From the NCBI GenBank assembly GCA_934402395.1, contig CAKRTQ010000003.1, positions 131,988-195,987 on the forward strand: a stretch of DNA of 64,000 bases, written 5' to 3'. The position numbers were made by a program, and so were the translations under genes. This stretch comes from an uncultured Eubacteriales bacterium (GTDB lineage: Bacteria > Bacillota > Clostridia > Oscillospirales > CAG-272). The first letter of the stretch is position 1. The number at the start of each line of letters is the position of its first letter. The notes beneath the pieces are model-generated. The model saw nothing but the letters and a program-made list of their open reading frames with translations, ran no database searches and had not been told where the DNA came from. Of the stretch, positions 1-7,972 are shown one piece after another.

Positions 1-1215
1 ATATTTGTCGGTAGCAACGTGCTTGAGGATCACGTCTGCGATCATGCGTGACTCGGACATCTGATCTTCAGCCACGCGGTATGATATAAGTGCGCCGGCA
101 TCGTTGGACGTCCAGAGCGTTTTTGCGTGCCTTGATTCATTTTTGGCAATCACGGCATTGGCAGCATTCAATATCGTTGAGGTCGAACGGTAGTTCTGCT
201 CAAGTTTTATCGTCTTTGCATCGGGATAATGTCTGTCGAAAGAAAGGATATTCTCTATCGTGGCGCCGCGGAAGCGGTAAATGCTCTGATCGTCATCTCC
301 AACGACCATTATGTTGCGCCACTCCGAGGCAAACAGCGAGCATAGCTCAAACTGCGCAAGGTTCGTATCCTGATATTCATCCACGCAAACATACCTGAAT
401 TTGTGGGCATAATACTTCCGCACATCATCGTTCTCACGCAAAAGAATGACCGTCTGCATGATGATATCGTCAAAGTCCATGGCGTTCGAGCTTTTGAGCA
501 TGGACTGATATGCGCTGTACACCTTGGCAAATTCACGCTCGCGGTATCCGCCGCCGTTTTCAAGCGCATATGCATCCGGAGTAAGCAGTTTTTCCTTTGC
601 GCGGCTTATAACACCGGCTACCGTTTTGAGCGGAAACTGCTTGTCGTCAACATTGGCACTTTTCATTGCTTTGGAAAGTGCTTTTTTCTGATCATCGGTA
701 TCGTATATCGTGACCTGCCGTGTATAGCCTATTCTGTCCGCATACTGACGTATTATCCGCATACAGACAGAATGGAATGTTCCCGCCCAGACATCCCCTG
801 CTATATCGGGGTCGCCGAACATGGTCGTAAGCCGCGCTTTTATCTCGTTTGCAGCCTTATTTGTGAATGTAATTGCAAGCACATTCCACGGTGCAGCGGG
901 TTCAACGGCAAATTCGTCAAGCACGGGAATTATATCTTCCGCCGACAGTTCCGCAGCCGCCTCAAGGTCATTCACATATGCCTCGGTAATATTCTGAGGC
1001 ACACGGTCGGAAAAATATGCATTTCCGTAGCGTATTATCTGGGCAATACGCCGCACGAGCACGGTAGTTTTTCCGCTTCCGGCACCGGCTATGACAAGCA
1101 GCGGTCCGTTCACCGTAAACACAGCCTCGCGCTGCTGCGGATTCAAACCTTCAAGCGCCTTGCAAAAAAGCTTCCGTTTTGCCGCATTGTAGCGGCTTTC
1201 GAGTTCTGTTTTCAT
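1..1215 (-). CDS. pcrA: ATP-dependent DNA helicase PcrA/UvrD (3' end outside window)
   Basis: Superfamily 1A 3'-5' DNA helicase used in nucleotide-excision repair and in clearing RecA or stalled forks. The first 405 codons are present; the frame is open to base 1, so the C-terminal part (domains 2A/2B) lies outside. Read on the minus strand the protein shows the Walker A box AGAGSGKTT near residues 43-51, the Walker B/motif II VDEYQDTN near 277-284, motif III GDDDQSIYRFRG near 304, and motif IV QNYRST near 333, in the order and spacing of UvrD/PcrA. ATG at 1213-1215 is the only usable start because an in-frame TGA lies a few codons upstream; its Shine-Dalgarno (AAAGG) is unusually distant, so initiation may be weak. 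Identity is secure; PcrA rather than UvrD is the Gram-positive convention. Confidence 0.95.
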   Translation of the reverse strand, partial: MKTELESRYNAAKRKLFCKALEGLNPQQREAVFTVNGPLLVIAGAGSGKTTVLVRRIAQIIRYGNAYFSDRVPQNITEAYVNDLEAAAELSAEDIIPVLDEFAVEPAAPWNVLAITFTNKAANEIKARLTTMFGDPDIAGDVWAGTFHSVCMRIIRQYADRIGYTRQVTIYDTDDQKKALSKAMKSANVDDKQFPLKTVAGVISRAKEKLLTPDAYALENGGGYREREFAKVYSAYQSMLKSSNAMDFDDIIMQTVILLRENDDVRKYYAHKFRYVCVDEYQDTNLAQFELCSLFASEWRNIMVVGDDDQSIYRFRGATIENILSFDRHYPDAKTIKLEQNYRSTSTILNAANAVIAKNESRHAKTLWTSNDAGALISYRVAEDQMSESRMIADVILKHVATDKY

Positions 1216-1411
1216 AAATATGTATACATCGACCTTTCATTGATGCTGCCCCGGTGGCAGACGCCCCCTGCCTTTTTTCAGCGCACCGGCACATCAATTG
1301 TGCGTCCGGGGTTTTGGCGGGAATGTCGAAAAGCACAGGGCTTTTCACATCCCCGCCATGATGCTATTATCGAATGATGTCAAGGATCACGCGGATCCGC
1401 CCCGGCAGATG
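1216..1411. other. Leader region of pcrA, no gene seen
   Basis: About 200 bases between the Asn/Gln-rich peptide gene and pcrA. A short minus-strand open frame runs through it and overlaps the start of pcrA in another frame, but it has no family signature. A TTGACA-like hexamer occurs on the minus strand around 1375-1383, yet no TATAAT lies 16-18 bases downstream, so I do not call a promoter. The base run around the pcrA start contains the palindrome ATGTATACAT. Confidence 0.4.
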
Positions 1412-1555
1412 TCAGTCGTTTTCTCTGTTGTTGCTCTGCTGATTGCGGCTCTGCTGATTCTGATTATTGTTCTGCTGGTTCTGGTTCTGCTGATTTCGGG
1501 TCTGCTGATTCTGGTTATTGTTTTGCTGATTCTGATTTTTGTTCTGATTCTGCAT
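1412..1555 (-). CDS. Asn/Gln-only low-complexity small peptide (47 aa)
   Basis: A 47-codon frame that is almost entirely Asn and Gln (starts MQNQNKNQNQQ, ends SNNREND), with single Lys, Thr, Ser, Arg, Glu and Asp residues and no hydrophobic segment. It starts with ATG at 1553-1555, preceded by GGAG seven bases upstream, and ends in TGA at 1412-1414. It lies 111 bases after the 473-residue membrane protein gene on the same strand and before pcrA. Prion-like N/Q composition suggests a disordered, possibly aggregating or RNA-associated peptide, but no function can be assigned. The alternative is a simple-sequence tract of CAG/AAT triplets that is open by chance; the in-register start codon with a good ribosome site and the clean in-frame stop argue for a gene. 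Confidence 0.5.
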   Translation of the reverse strand: MQNQNKNQNQQNNNQNQQTRNQQNQNQQNNNQNQQSRNQQSNNREND

Positions 1556-1585
1556 TGTAATACTCCACGCCATATGGCAGATAAT

Positions 1586-1669
1586 TTAAGCGATCACGAC
1601 ACCGACAATATTGACTCCGGCACCGATCGCCGCAAGAGAAGTATTACCGTAAATTGTATCTTTTATTCA
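1586..1669 (-). other. In-frame protein-like extension behind the stop of the 473-aa membrane protein
   Basis: Behind the TGA at 1667-1669 that ends the membrane protein, the same frame stays open for 26 codons to a TAA at 1586-1588. The translation (IKDTIYGNTSLAAIG then AGVNIVGVVIA) looks like a natural C-terminal tail, with a small hydrophobic Gly/Val stretch. No start codon opens it as a separate gene. It may be a decayed C-terminus after a premature TGA, a readthrough product, or chance. Confidence 0.25.
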
Positions 1670-3088
1670 GCCGAGCATATATCTGCTCTCTATCTCGCTT
1701 TCAATTTCGGATTCGGCTTTGAGCACCAGAATGAAATTGACAAAACACAAAAGCGCGCTAATTATCCACCACACGCTTGACAGCGTGCGCATAACGCCCG
1801 ATGCGATCCCGAGACTGTCATATATTGATGAATTGAGCGTTACGATAACGTCTCCTATACAGAATCCGACAGCGCATATCACCGTCATCACCTTTACCGC
1901 CATGACCCAACGACAAAGATCACGGCGAATCTCCGCCAGTTTCGCTTCACGGAACTCTGACGAGGAATTCTCGGCAATGAACCCCGCATGCGAATAAATG
2001 ATCTGCCTCACAGCTCCGGCGGCAAAAAACGCCACTGCAACAAACATGACCGAACTTGCAAAAACGAATGCATATCTCATTATAAACGCGGATCTGACCG
2101 TGCTGCTCTGCCACACAGAAGCATTGAAATACTTGCTGTTGAAATCATACTGCAGCCAGTCGCTCACACCGGCCACTGCTGCATATATTCCGGAAAGGGC
2201 AGCTCCGTACTTCCACCGCGGAAAAAGTCCGTTGCCGAGTATCGCAAAAAAGCCGAGAAAGCACAGTGCGGCGATCGCATCCGGAATTATATTATTGTAA
2301 TCGAGCATAATGTCGATTTCAAAAAAGAAAGCGGCGGCAAGCATAACGAACGCTGTTCCGATACGGCGTTTGGTAAATCGAACATCTGTCGGAGACACTT
2401 CGTCATCATATTTTTGTTTGAGCGCAGAAACAAATTCCGGGTCATTCTTCAGTCGAATAAAATACCCCTCGGCAATTACAAGCCACGCTATCCCGGCTAT
2501 AAGCCCCAAAATAACGCCGAACTCACGCAAAAGTCCGATATATTCATACCAATTGAACTTTGTCTCGTCAAATCCGCCCATGGTGAGTGATGCAAATTCC
2601 GGAAGTACCGAGCAAAGCGATTTGAAAAAGATGAATACAAGCGTTGCTGCTTTGGCAAATCCCGTGATCGTGACCTTGCCGAGCCGCGAGCGATAAGGCG
2701 CCATTGCCCCGGTGCGGCTGCCAAGATAAAGCATTCCGTCAAACAGACCGCTCCATGCCGGCACCAGAATTATAAGCTCAACGACCGCAAAGGCAAACAC
2801 GGCAAGAAGTATCATGACCGGGCGTTCATTCTGGTTTGATATTCCGAAAACAAGGAAAAGTGAAATGAACTTTGCCCCTGCCACGACCGCCGCCCATCCG
2901 AACCGCGTGCGCGCAGCCTCAAGATGCGGGCAAATATAGGACAGGCGGGTTATTCCGGCAACTATCAGTATATACGCGATAAAATCCGGCAACACATCAA
3001 ATATTGCCATATCCGGGTTGAACAGAAACACCGGCGCGGCTGTAAGCATTCCGAGTCCCATATACCGTTTTCGTTTTTTTTCCGTCAT
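1667..3088 (-). CDS. Polytopic membrane protein with internal duplication, function unknown (473 aa)
   Basis: A multi-pass integral membrane protein with roughly ten hydrophobic segments. The two halves look related: around residues 24-42 (FNPDMAIFDVLPDFIAYIL) and 256-275 (FEIDIMLDYNNIIPDAIAAL) the same pattern of a Phe/acid patch followed by a Pro-Asp-x-Ile-Ala turn starts a membrane segment. I recognise this 'LPD-I-Y' pattern from uncharacterised Firmicute membrane proteins but not a function. The ATG at 3086-3088 has AAAGGGTG upstream. It follows the 231-residue membrane protein by 40 bases and belongs to the secA operon. An in-frame coding-like tail continues past its TGA. No transporter or enzyme motif is visible. 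Confidence 0.75.
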   Translation of the reverse strand: MTEKKRKRYMGLGMLTAAPVFLFNPDMAIFDVLPDFIAYILIVAGITRLSYICPHLEAARTRFGWAAVVAGAKFISLFLVFGISNQNERPVMILLAVFAFAVVELIILVPAWSGLFDGMLYLGSRTGAMAPYRSRLGKVTITGFAKAATLVFIFFKSLCSVLPEFASLTMGGFDETKFNWYEYIGLLREFGVILGLIAGIAWLVIAEGYFIRLKNDPEFVSALKQKYDDEVSPTDVRFTKRRIGTAFVMLAAAFFFEIDIMLDYNNIIPDAIAALCFLGFFAILGNGLFPRWKYGAALSGIYAAVAGVSDWLQYDFNSKYFNASVWQSSTVRSAFIMRYAFVFASSVMFVAVAFFAAGAVRQIIYSHAGFIAENSSSEFREAKLAEIRRDLCRWVMAVKVMTVICAVGFCIGDVIVTLNSSIYDSLGIASGVMRTLSSVWWIISALLCFVNFILVLKAESEIESEIESRYMLG

Positions 3089-3128
3089 AAGATCACCCTT
3101 TCACAGCGGCTTGTGTCTGCCTTTTTTA

Positions 3129-3824
3129 TCATTTTTTCTTTTCGCGCTTGCTTTTACGGCTTTCTGCGCGCCTGCGTTGACGTTCCTCTATTTCGGCACG
3201 TGTGGTTTCTATCGCCCTCGCCTCACGTCTGTCAACTTCCTCAAAAAAGCGATCGACAAATCCGATACCCGTCTTGCGCCGCGATGTGTCGTTTTCTTCA
3301 CCTTCCGGGCATATATGGCGGTAACTGCCGTATATTGCGACCGCCGACAAAATGATAAGGACAAAAAGCATTATCGGGTAGAATCCCGGCGCGATCACAC
3401 GCATTTTTCCAAGAACATATGTTGCCGTCCACAGAACAGCTGTAAACATTGCGGTAAGCGCGGTGGAACGCTGCCGCGAAATACCAACCGACGCATCGGC
3501 AATGCTGAGTTCCCAATTGAGTATCAGATGAAGCATAAGAACAACAGCGAACCAGACCCATCCTTCGGCGCTTTTGACCGATGTCGGAATAGCGCCATCT
3601 CCTCCGATGCGTTCGATCGCCCAGAATATGCCCTCCGCAACTCCGGTCAGAGCATAAAGAGCCGACGCTCCGCCGACATATCCGAAACCGCGGAAATAGC
3701 CCCTGAGACGGTGACAACCGAATATCATAACGGCACAGCCGACTATTCTTATCGCCCAACCGTACAGTGTCATCGTCATGGGAAGGGCGATAAGGTAGCC
3801 GATAAATAAAATCCCGAAGCCCAT
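3129..3824 (-). CDS. Membrane protein coupled to secA, function unknown (231 aa)
   Basis: Five or six hydrophobic segments over residues 1-165 (beginning MGFGILFIGYLIALPMTM) are followed by a highly charged Arg/Glu/Lys tail of about 60 residues (ends RAESRKSKREKKK) that should face the cytoplasm. Its ATG at 3822-3824 shares one base with the TGA of secA, and there is no strong Shine-Dalgarno of its own, so translation is probably coupled to secA. I recognise no family. Membership in the secA operon invites a role in membrane protein biogenesis, but that is only association. Confidence 0.75.
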   Translation of the reverse strand: MGFGILFIGYLIALPMTMTLYGWAIRIVGCAVMIFGCHRLRGYFRGFGYVGGASALYALTGVAEGIFWAIERIGGDGAIPTSVKSAEGWVWFAVVLMLHLILNWELSIADASVGISRQRSTALTAMFTAVLWTATYVLGKMRVIAPGFYPIMLFVLIILSAVAIYGSYRHICPEGEENDTSRRKTGIGFVDRFFEEVDRREARAIETTRAEIEERQRRRAESRKSKREKKK

Positions 3825-6595
3825 CAGCCGTTACCGTTGTCCGACATCTTTGCACCGCAGCATTTTTTGTACTTTTTGCCGCTACCGCAGGGACAGGGCG
3901 CATTGCGGTCTATCTTATCGGCATGCGGCATTGACGCCGGCGCAGGCTTTTTCATCTGCTCGGCACTGCGTCCCATGCGCATATTCTTTATCATTTCGGG
4001 AGTTATAACAATGACCTCCGGGATCCGTTCGGTCAGCATTTCACGCGCTGTTTTGTCTCTGATCTCGGTGATAAGATCACCGAACATATTGGAACCCAGC
4101 AGCTTGTACTCTGTAAGCGGATCCTTATGTGCGTAGGACTGAAGCATAACGTTCTGCTTGAGGTTTTCCATATCGTCAATATGATCAAGCCACATCTCAT
4201 CAATATTGTGCAACAGCGTATTCCGCTCAAAACGATGGAACCGGTCAGATCCCACATCGGATTCACGCTCCTCGTACAGCTCGGCGGCATTTTTCTGAAG
4301 CAGTTCGGTTATTTCATCAGCCGATACATGAGCCAGTTCCTCCGGCGTGTAAACAAGGTCATTCTCGCGGCATACCCATCCGAGATATTTGCGGCGCAGT
4401 CCTTCAATATCCCATTCGCTTCTGTCGGCAGCCGACGTCGCCTCCTCGACCGATTCCGCGATCGTGGATGCTATCATATGCTTTATCTGACCGGAAAGAT
4501 CACCATCGTGGAGTATTTCGTCTCTCTGCTGATATATCGTCTTTCTCTGCTCGTTAAGCACATCGTCATATTCAAGGACATTCTTTCTTATCTTGAAGTT
4601 CCTGCTTTCTATGCGCTTCTGCGCACTTTCGATAATATTTGAGAAGAGCCTGATGTTCTGCGACATATCGCCGGTCTCATCGGTAAGGTTGACCGCAAGC
4701 GATGAAAGCCGCTGAAGCCGTGCGGGATCGGCAAACAGACGCATAAGATCATCCTGAAGCGAAATAAAGAATGTGGACTCGCCGGGGTCGCCCTGACGTC
4801 CCGATCTGCCGCGCAGCTGATTGTCTATACGCCGGCTTTCATGCCGCTCGGAGCCGATAATGTAAAGTCCTCCGGCTGCGAGCACCTTTTCACGGTTCGG
4901 CTTTATCTCTTCCTTGTATTTATCGTAATACATTCTGAACGTATTGCGCGCGTTCTTTATATCCTGATTTTCCGTGGGAGCAGTACCGGTCGAGAGCGCG
5001 ATAAGCTCGGGACGCAGTCCCATACGCGTCATCTCCTGCTTTGCCATATGCTCGGGATTGCCGCCGAGCATGATGTCGGTCCCGCGTCCCGCCATATTGG
5101 TAGCTATCGTCACGGCGCCGGCACGGCCGGCTTCGGCTATGATATCCGCCTCACGCTCATGATTTTTTGCATTGAGCACATTGTGCTTTATCCCGCGCGC
5201 CTTGAGCATTTTTGAGAGCTGCTCGGACTTTTCCACCGATGCCGTACCGACAAGGACCGGCTGCTCCTTGGCGCGGCACTCTTCCACAAGCGCGATAACG
5301 GCGCGGAATTTTGCATCCTCATCGGTAAAAATACGGTCGGGATGATCCACTCTTATCATCGGTTTGTTTGTCGGGACCTCAACAACATCAAGTCCGTATA
5401 TTTCACGGAACTCCTCTTCCTCGGTCATTGCGGTACCGGTCATACCCGAAAGCTTGTGATACATACGGAAATAATTTTGTATCGTAACGGTTGCCGTAAC
5501 CTTCATTTCGGATTGAACATTGACACGCTCTTTGGCTTCGAGCGCCTGATGCAGACCGTCCTGATAGCGTCTGCCGGGCATAAGTCTGCCGGTGAACGGG
5601 TCAACGATGATTATCTCTCCGTCTTTGACAACATAGTCGATATCTCTCTTTTTAACGCCGTACGCATGTATCGACTGATTTACATTGTGGGCAATGCTTG
5701 CGTTTTCGGGGTCGTTAAGGTTTTCGATGCCGAAAAATTCCTCAACTTTTTTAACTCCGCGCGGTGTAAGCACGGCGCTTGAATGCTTTTCATCAACGAT
5801 ATAGTCAAAATTCTCGTCATCGGTCTCAGCCTTGGTGTCTATTTCCTTTATTACCTTTTTGGAAAGCCTGCGCACCGCCGCATCGCATTTTTCGTAAATA
5901 TCGGTGGACTTTCCGCTCATGCCCGAAATGATTAGCGGCGTACGCGCTTCGTCAATGAGAATGGAATCCACCTCATCGATTATGGCAAAGTTATGCCCGC
6001 GCTGCATCTGCGCCTCAAGGCTTGTCTGGAGGTTATCACGCAGATAGTCAAATCCGAACTCGTTGTTTGTGCCGTAGGTTATGTCGGCGGCATAGTTGCG
6101 GCGTTTTTCGCTTGCAGACATCTCCTTGGTTATAACGCCGGTGCGGAGTCCGAGATATTCGTATATACGTCCCATCTCACCCGCATCGCGCACAGCAAGA
6201 TAGTCATTTACCGTAACGATGTGAACGCCGTTGCCGGTAAGAGCGTTGAGATACGCCGGCATGGTCGCCACGAGCGTTTTGCCCTCACCCGTTTTCATTT
6301 CCGCGATCCTACCCTGATGGAGCAGAATACCGCCCAGCACCTGAACACGGAATGGGCGTTTGCCGAGAACGCGGTCTGCCGCCTCCCGCACTGCCGCAAA
6401 TGCCTCGGGGAGAATATCCTCAAGTGTCTCGCCGCCTTCAAGCCTTGCTTTGAATGCCGGTGTGACAGCGCGCAGCTCCTCCTCGCTCATTGCTTTGTAT
6501 TTTTCCGCAAGAGCATCAACGGCGTCTGCCGCATTTTTTATCTTCTTCAGCTGTCTTTTGCTGTAATCGCCGAATAATAATGTTTCAAGTTTCAT
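3824..6595 (-). CDS. secA: Protein translocase ATPase SecA
   Basis: The motor ATPase that drives preproteins through SecYEG. At 923 residues it is of full length. The N-terminus MKLETLLFGDYSKRQLKKI is typical; Walker A is MKTGEGKTL near residue 100; DEVDSILIDEARTPLIISG lies near 207; GMTGTAMTEEEEF marks the preprotein-binding/NBD1 region; the C-terminal SEC-C zinc motif CPCGSGKKYKKCC (about 901-913) is intact, so SecB-like or ribosome contacts through the tail are possible. It is the first gene of a minus-strand operon and is followed without a gap by two membrane protein genes. It is divergent from mnmA; a TATAAT at 6639-6644 is the likely -10. Confidence 0.98.
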   Translation of the reverse strand: MKLETLLFGDYSKRQLKKIKNAADAVDALAEKYKAMSEEELRAVTPAFKARLEGGETLEDILPEAFAAVREAADRVLGKRPFRVQVLGGILLHQGRIAEMKTGEGKTLVATMPAYLNALTGNGVHIVTVNDYLAVRDAGEMGRIYEYLGLRTGVITKEMSASEKRRNYAADITYGTNNEFGFDYLRDNLQTSLEAQMQRGHNFAIIDEVDSILIDEARTPLIISGMSGKSTDIYEKCDAAVRRLSKKVIKEIDTKAETDDENFDYIVDEKHSSAVLTPRGVKKVEEFFGIENLNDPENASIAHNVNQSIHAYGVKKRDIDYVVKDGEIIIVDPFTGRLMPGRRYQDGLHQALEAKERVNVQSEMKVTATVTIQNYFRMYHKLSGMTGTAMTEEEEFREIYGLDVVEVPTNKPMIRVDHPDRIFTDEDAKFRAVIALVEECRAKEQPVLVGTASVEKSEQLSKMLKARGIKHNVLNAKNHEREADIIAEAGRAGAVTIATNMAGRGTDIMLGGNPEHMAKQEMTRMGLRPELIALSTGTAPTENQDIKNARNTFRMYYDKYKEEIKPNREKVLAAGGLYIIGSERHESRRIDNQLRGRSGRQGDPGESTFFISLQDDLMRLFADPARLQRLSSLAVNLTDETGDMSQNIRLFSNIIESAQKRIESRNFKIRKNVLEYDDVLNEQRKTIYQQRDEILHDGDLSGQIKHMIASTIAESVEEATSAADRSEWDIEGLRRKYLGWVCRENDLVYTPEELAHVSADEITELLQKNAAELYEERESDVGSDRFHRFERNTLLHNIDEMWLDHIDDMENLKQNVMLQSYAHKDPLTEYKLLGSNMFGDLITEIRDKTAREMLTERIPEVIVITPEMIKNMRMGRSAEQMKKPAPASMPHADKIDRNAPCPCGSGKKYKKCCGAKMSDNGNG

Positions 6596-6638
6596 TCCTG
6601 ATGACCCGCCTTAGCGAAATATTTCTACAATCTATTTT

Positions 6639-6644
6639 ATTATA
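6639..6644 (-). promoter_or_regulatory. Probable -10 element for secA
   Basis: TATAAT on the minus strand 44 bases upstream of the secA start. The -35 region at the proper distance is poor (TGGTTT-like), so this is a weaker call than the other promoters of the window. Confidence 0.4.
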
Positions 6645-6706
6645 CAATATACTTGAGAGAAAAACCATATCAAAATGTAAATTTTACTTGCCGATGTATT
6701 CCGCGC

Positions 6707-6735
6707 TTGAAAAAAAGCCCCGGCTGCGGTATAAT
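6707..6735 (+). promoter_or_regulatory. Sigma-A promoter of mnmA
   Basis: TTGAAA (6707-6712), 17-base spacer, TATAAT (6730-6735). It lies 39 bases upstream of the mnmA start, leaving a short leader. Confidence 0.85.
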
Positions 6736-6773
6736 CAATACATAAAAAAGCTGAAAAGAACAGGACGACCCCA

Positions 6774-7832
6774 ATGAAAAAGGTTTTGCTTGGCATGAGC
6801 GGCGGAGTTGACAGCACGGTATCCGCTCTGCTTTTGAAAAAAAGCGGATATGACGTCATCGGCATCACATTCATAATGACGGATGCAATGTCGGAGGCTT
6901 GCGGCAGCGGAGCTGCAGCGGCAGATGCCGCACGTGCGGCTGCCGAGATCGGGATCCCTCATGTATCGCTTGATGTGAGGGAACGCTTTCGCCGCAATGT
7001 GATCGATGATTTCGCGGCAGTATACAGATCGGGCGGCACGCCGAATCCATGCGTGGTCTGCAACCGTACAATGAAATTTCCCGAAATGCTCGCTTATGCG
7101 GATGCGCACGGGATAGACTGCATCTCCACCGGTCACTATGCCTCTGTCAGACACGACGAACACGGTTATCACCTGTGCACGCCGCACGATACGGCAAAGG
7201 ATCAGACGTATTTTCTTTATTGTCTCGGTCAGAGGGAGCTTGGGCGACTCATTTTCCCGCTTGCCGGGCTTACAAAGGATGAAGTAAGAAAAAAAGCCGC
7301 CGAAAACGGCTTGGCGGCTGCCGAAAAGCGCGACAGTCAGGACATATGCTTTATCCCGGACGGCGACTACAAGACGTTTCTCGCCGCCGTGATGGGGGAT
7401 GTGCCGCCTCCCGGCGACTTCACCGATGCTGCCGGAAATATTCTCGGCAGGCACACGGGAATACTCAATTACACCCCCGGGCAGCGCAAGGGACTCGGCA
7501 TAGCCGCAGGACGTCCACTTTACGTAGGCGGCATCGACGCCGCAGCGAACCGCGTGGTGCTGTGCGATGAAAATGAGCTGTACCGCAGCCGTGTGACGGT
7601 CAGAAACGCATCGTTCGTATCGGGTCATCCGCCGCGCGAGCCGTTCCGCGCATACGTAAAGACCAGATACACGCGACGCTGCTCCCCGGCAACGGTATCG
7701 CCTGCCGATGACTGCGGGAAATGCTATTGTATTGATTTCGATGTGCCCGAGCGCGCCCCCGCGCCGGGGCAGTCGGCGGTTTTTTACAGCGATACCGAGC
7801 TCATCGGCGGCGGGGTGATTGCAGAGGCGTAA
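6774..7832 (+). CDS. mnmA: tRNA-specific 2-thiouridylase MnmA
   Basis: Inserts sulfur at C2 of the wobble uridine (s2U34) in tRNA-Lys, -Glu and -Gln, taking sulfur from a cysteine desulfurase relay and activating the base with ATP. At 352 residues it has family length. The PP-loop SGGVDS is at residues 9-14; the first catalytic Cys lies in NPCVVCNR near 92-99; GHYA and DQTYFL follow; the second catalytic Cys is in DSQDICFIPDGDY near 187-199. It stands alone under its own promoter, without an adjacent cysteine desulfurase or iscU-like gene. A long frame on the opposite strand is a shadow. Confidence 0.97.
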   Translation: MKKVLLGMSGGVDSTVSALLLKKSGYDVIGITFIMTDAMSEACGSGAAAADAARAAAEIGIPHVSLDVRERFRRNVIDDFAAVYRSGGTPNPCVVCNRTMKFPEMLAYADAHGIDCISTGHYASVRHDEHGYHLCTPHDTAKDQTYFLYCLGQRELGRLIFPLAGLTKDEVRKKAAENGLAAAEKRDSQDICFIPDGDYKTFLAAVMGDVPPPGDFTDAAGNILGRHTGILNYTPGQRKGLGIAAGRPLYVGGIDAAANRVVLCDENELYRSRVTVRNASFVSGHPPREPFRAYVKTRYTRRCSPATVSPADDCGKCYCIDFDVPERAPAPGQSAVFYSDTELIGGGVIAEA

Positions 7833-7920
7833 GCAGGCGGTCGATTTATGCGGCAACATTATTACAACAGATAATGATTATTGCAAGGGCATCATCGAAG
7901 AGATAAAAAACCAATCACAA

Positions 7921-7958
7921 AAAAAGATTATGCACAAAAATTAGTGTATAATCTTTTT
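7921..7958. terminator. Bidirectional terminator between mnmA and the AT-rich lipoprotein gene
   Basis: A 15-base inverted repeat (7921-7935 with 7944-7958, one G-U pair, 8-base loop) whose arms end in A and T runs, so it can stop transcripts from either side. It serves the convergent genes mnmA and the 458-residue lipoprotein. Confidence 0.8.
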
Positions 7959-7972
7959 TATTTATTGTTTAT

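Noticed and set aside
1151..1348. 65-codon minus-strand frame overlapping the pcrA start
   Set aside because: No recognisable motif, poor initiation site, overlaps the N-terminus of pcrA in another frame.
1667..1669. TGA reassigned to an amino acid
   Set aside because: secA, murB, xer, lrp and many other genes end in TGA at their natural C-termini.
1298..1780. Leu/Ile/Val-rich open frame on the plus strand resembling a membrane protein
   Set aside because: It is the complement of the CAG/AAT/AAC triplets of the Asn/Gln peptide and has no ribosome site.
6735..7859. 374-codon frame opposite mnmA
   Set aside because: No family signature, no ribosome site, fully antisense to a clear MnmA.
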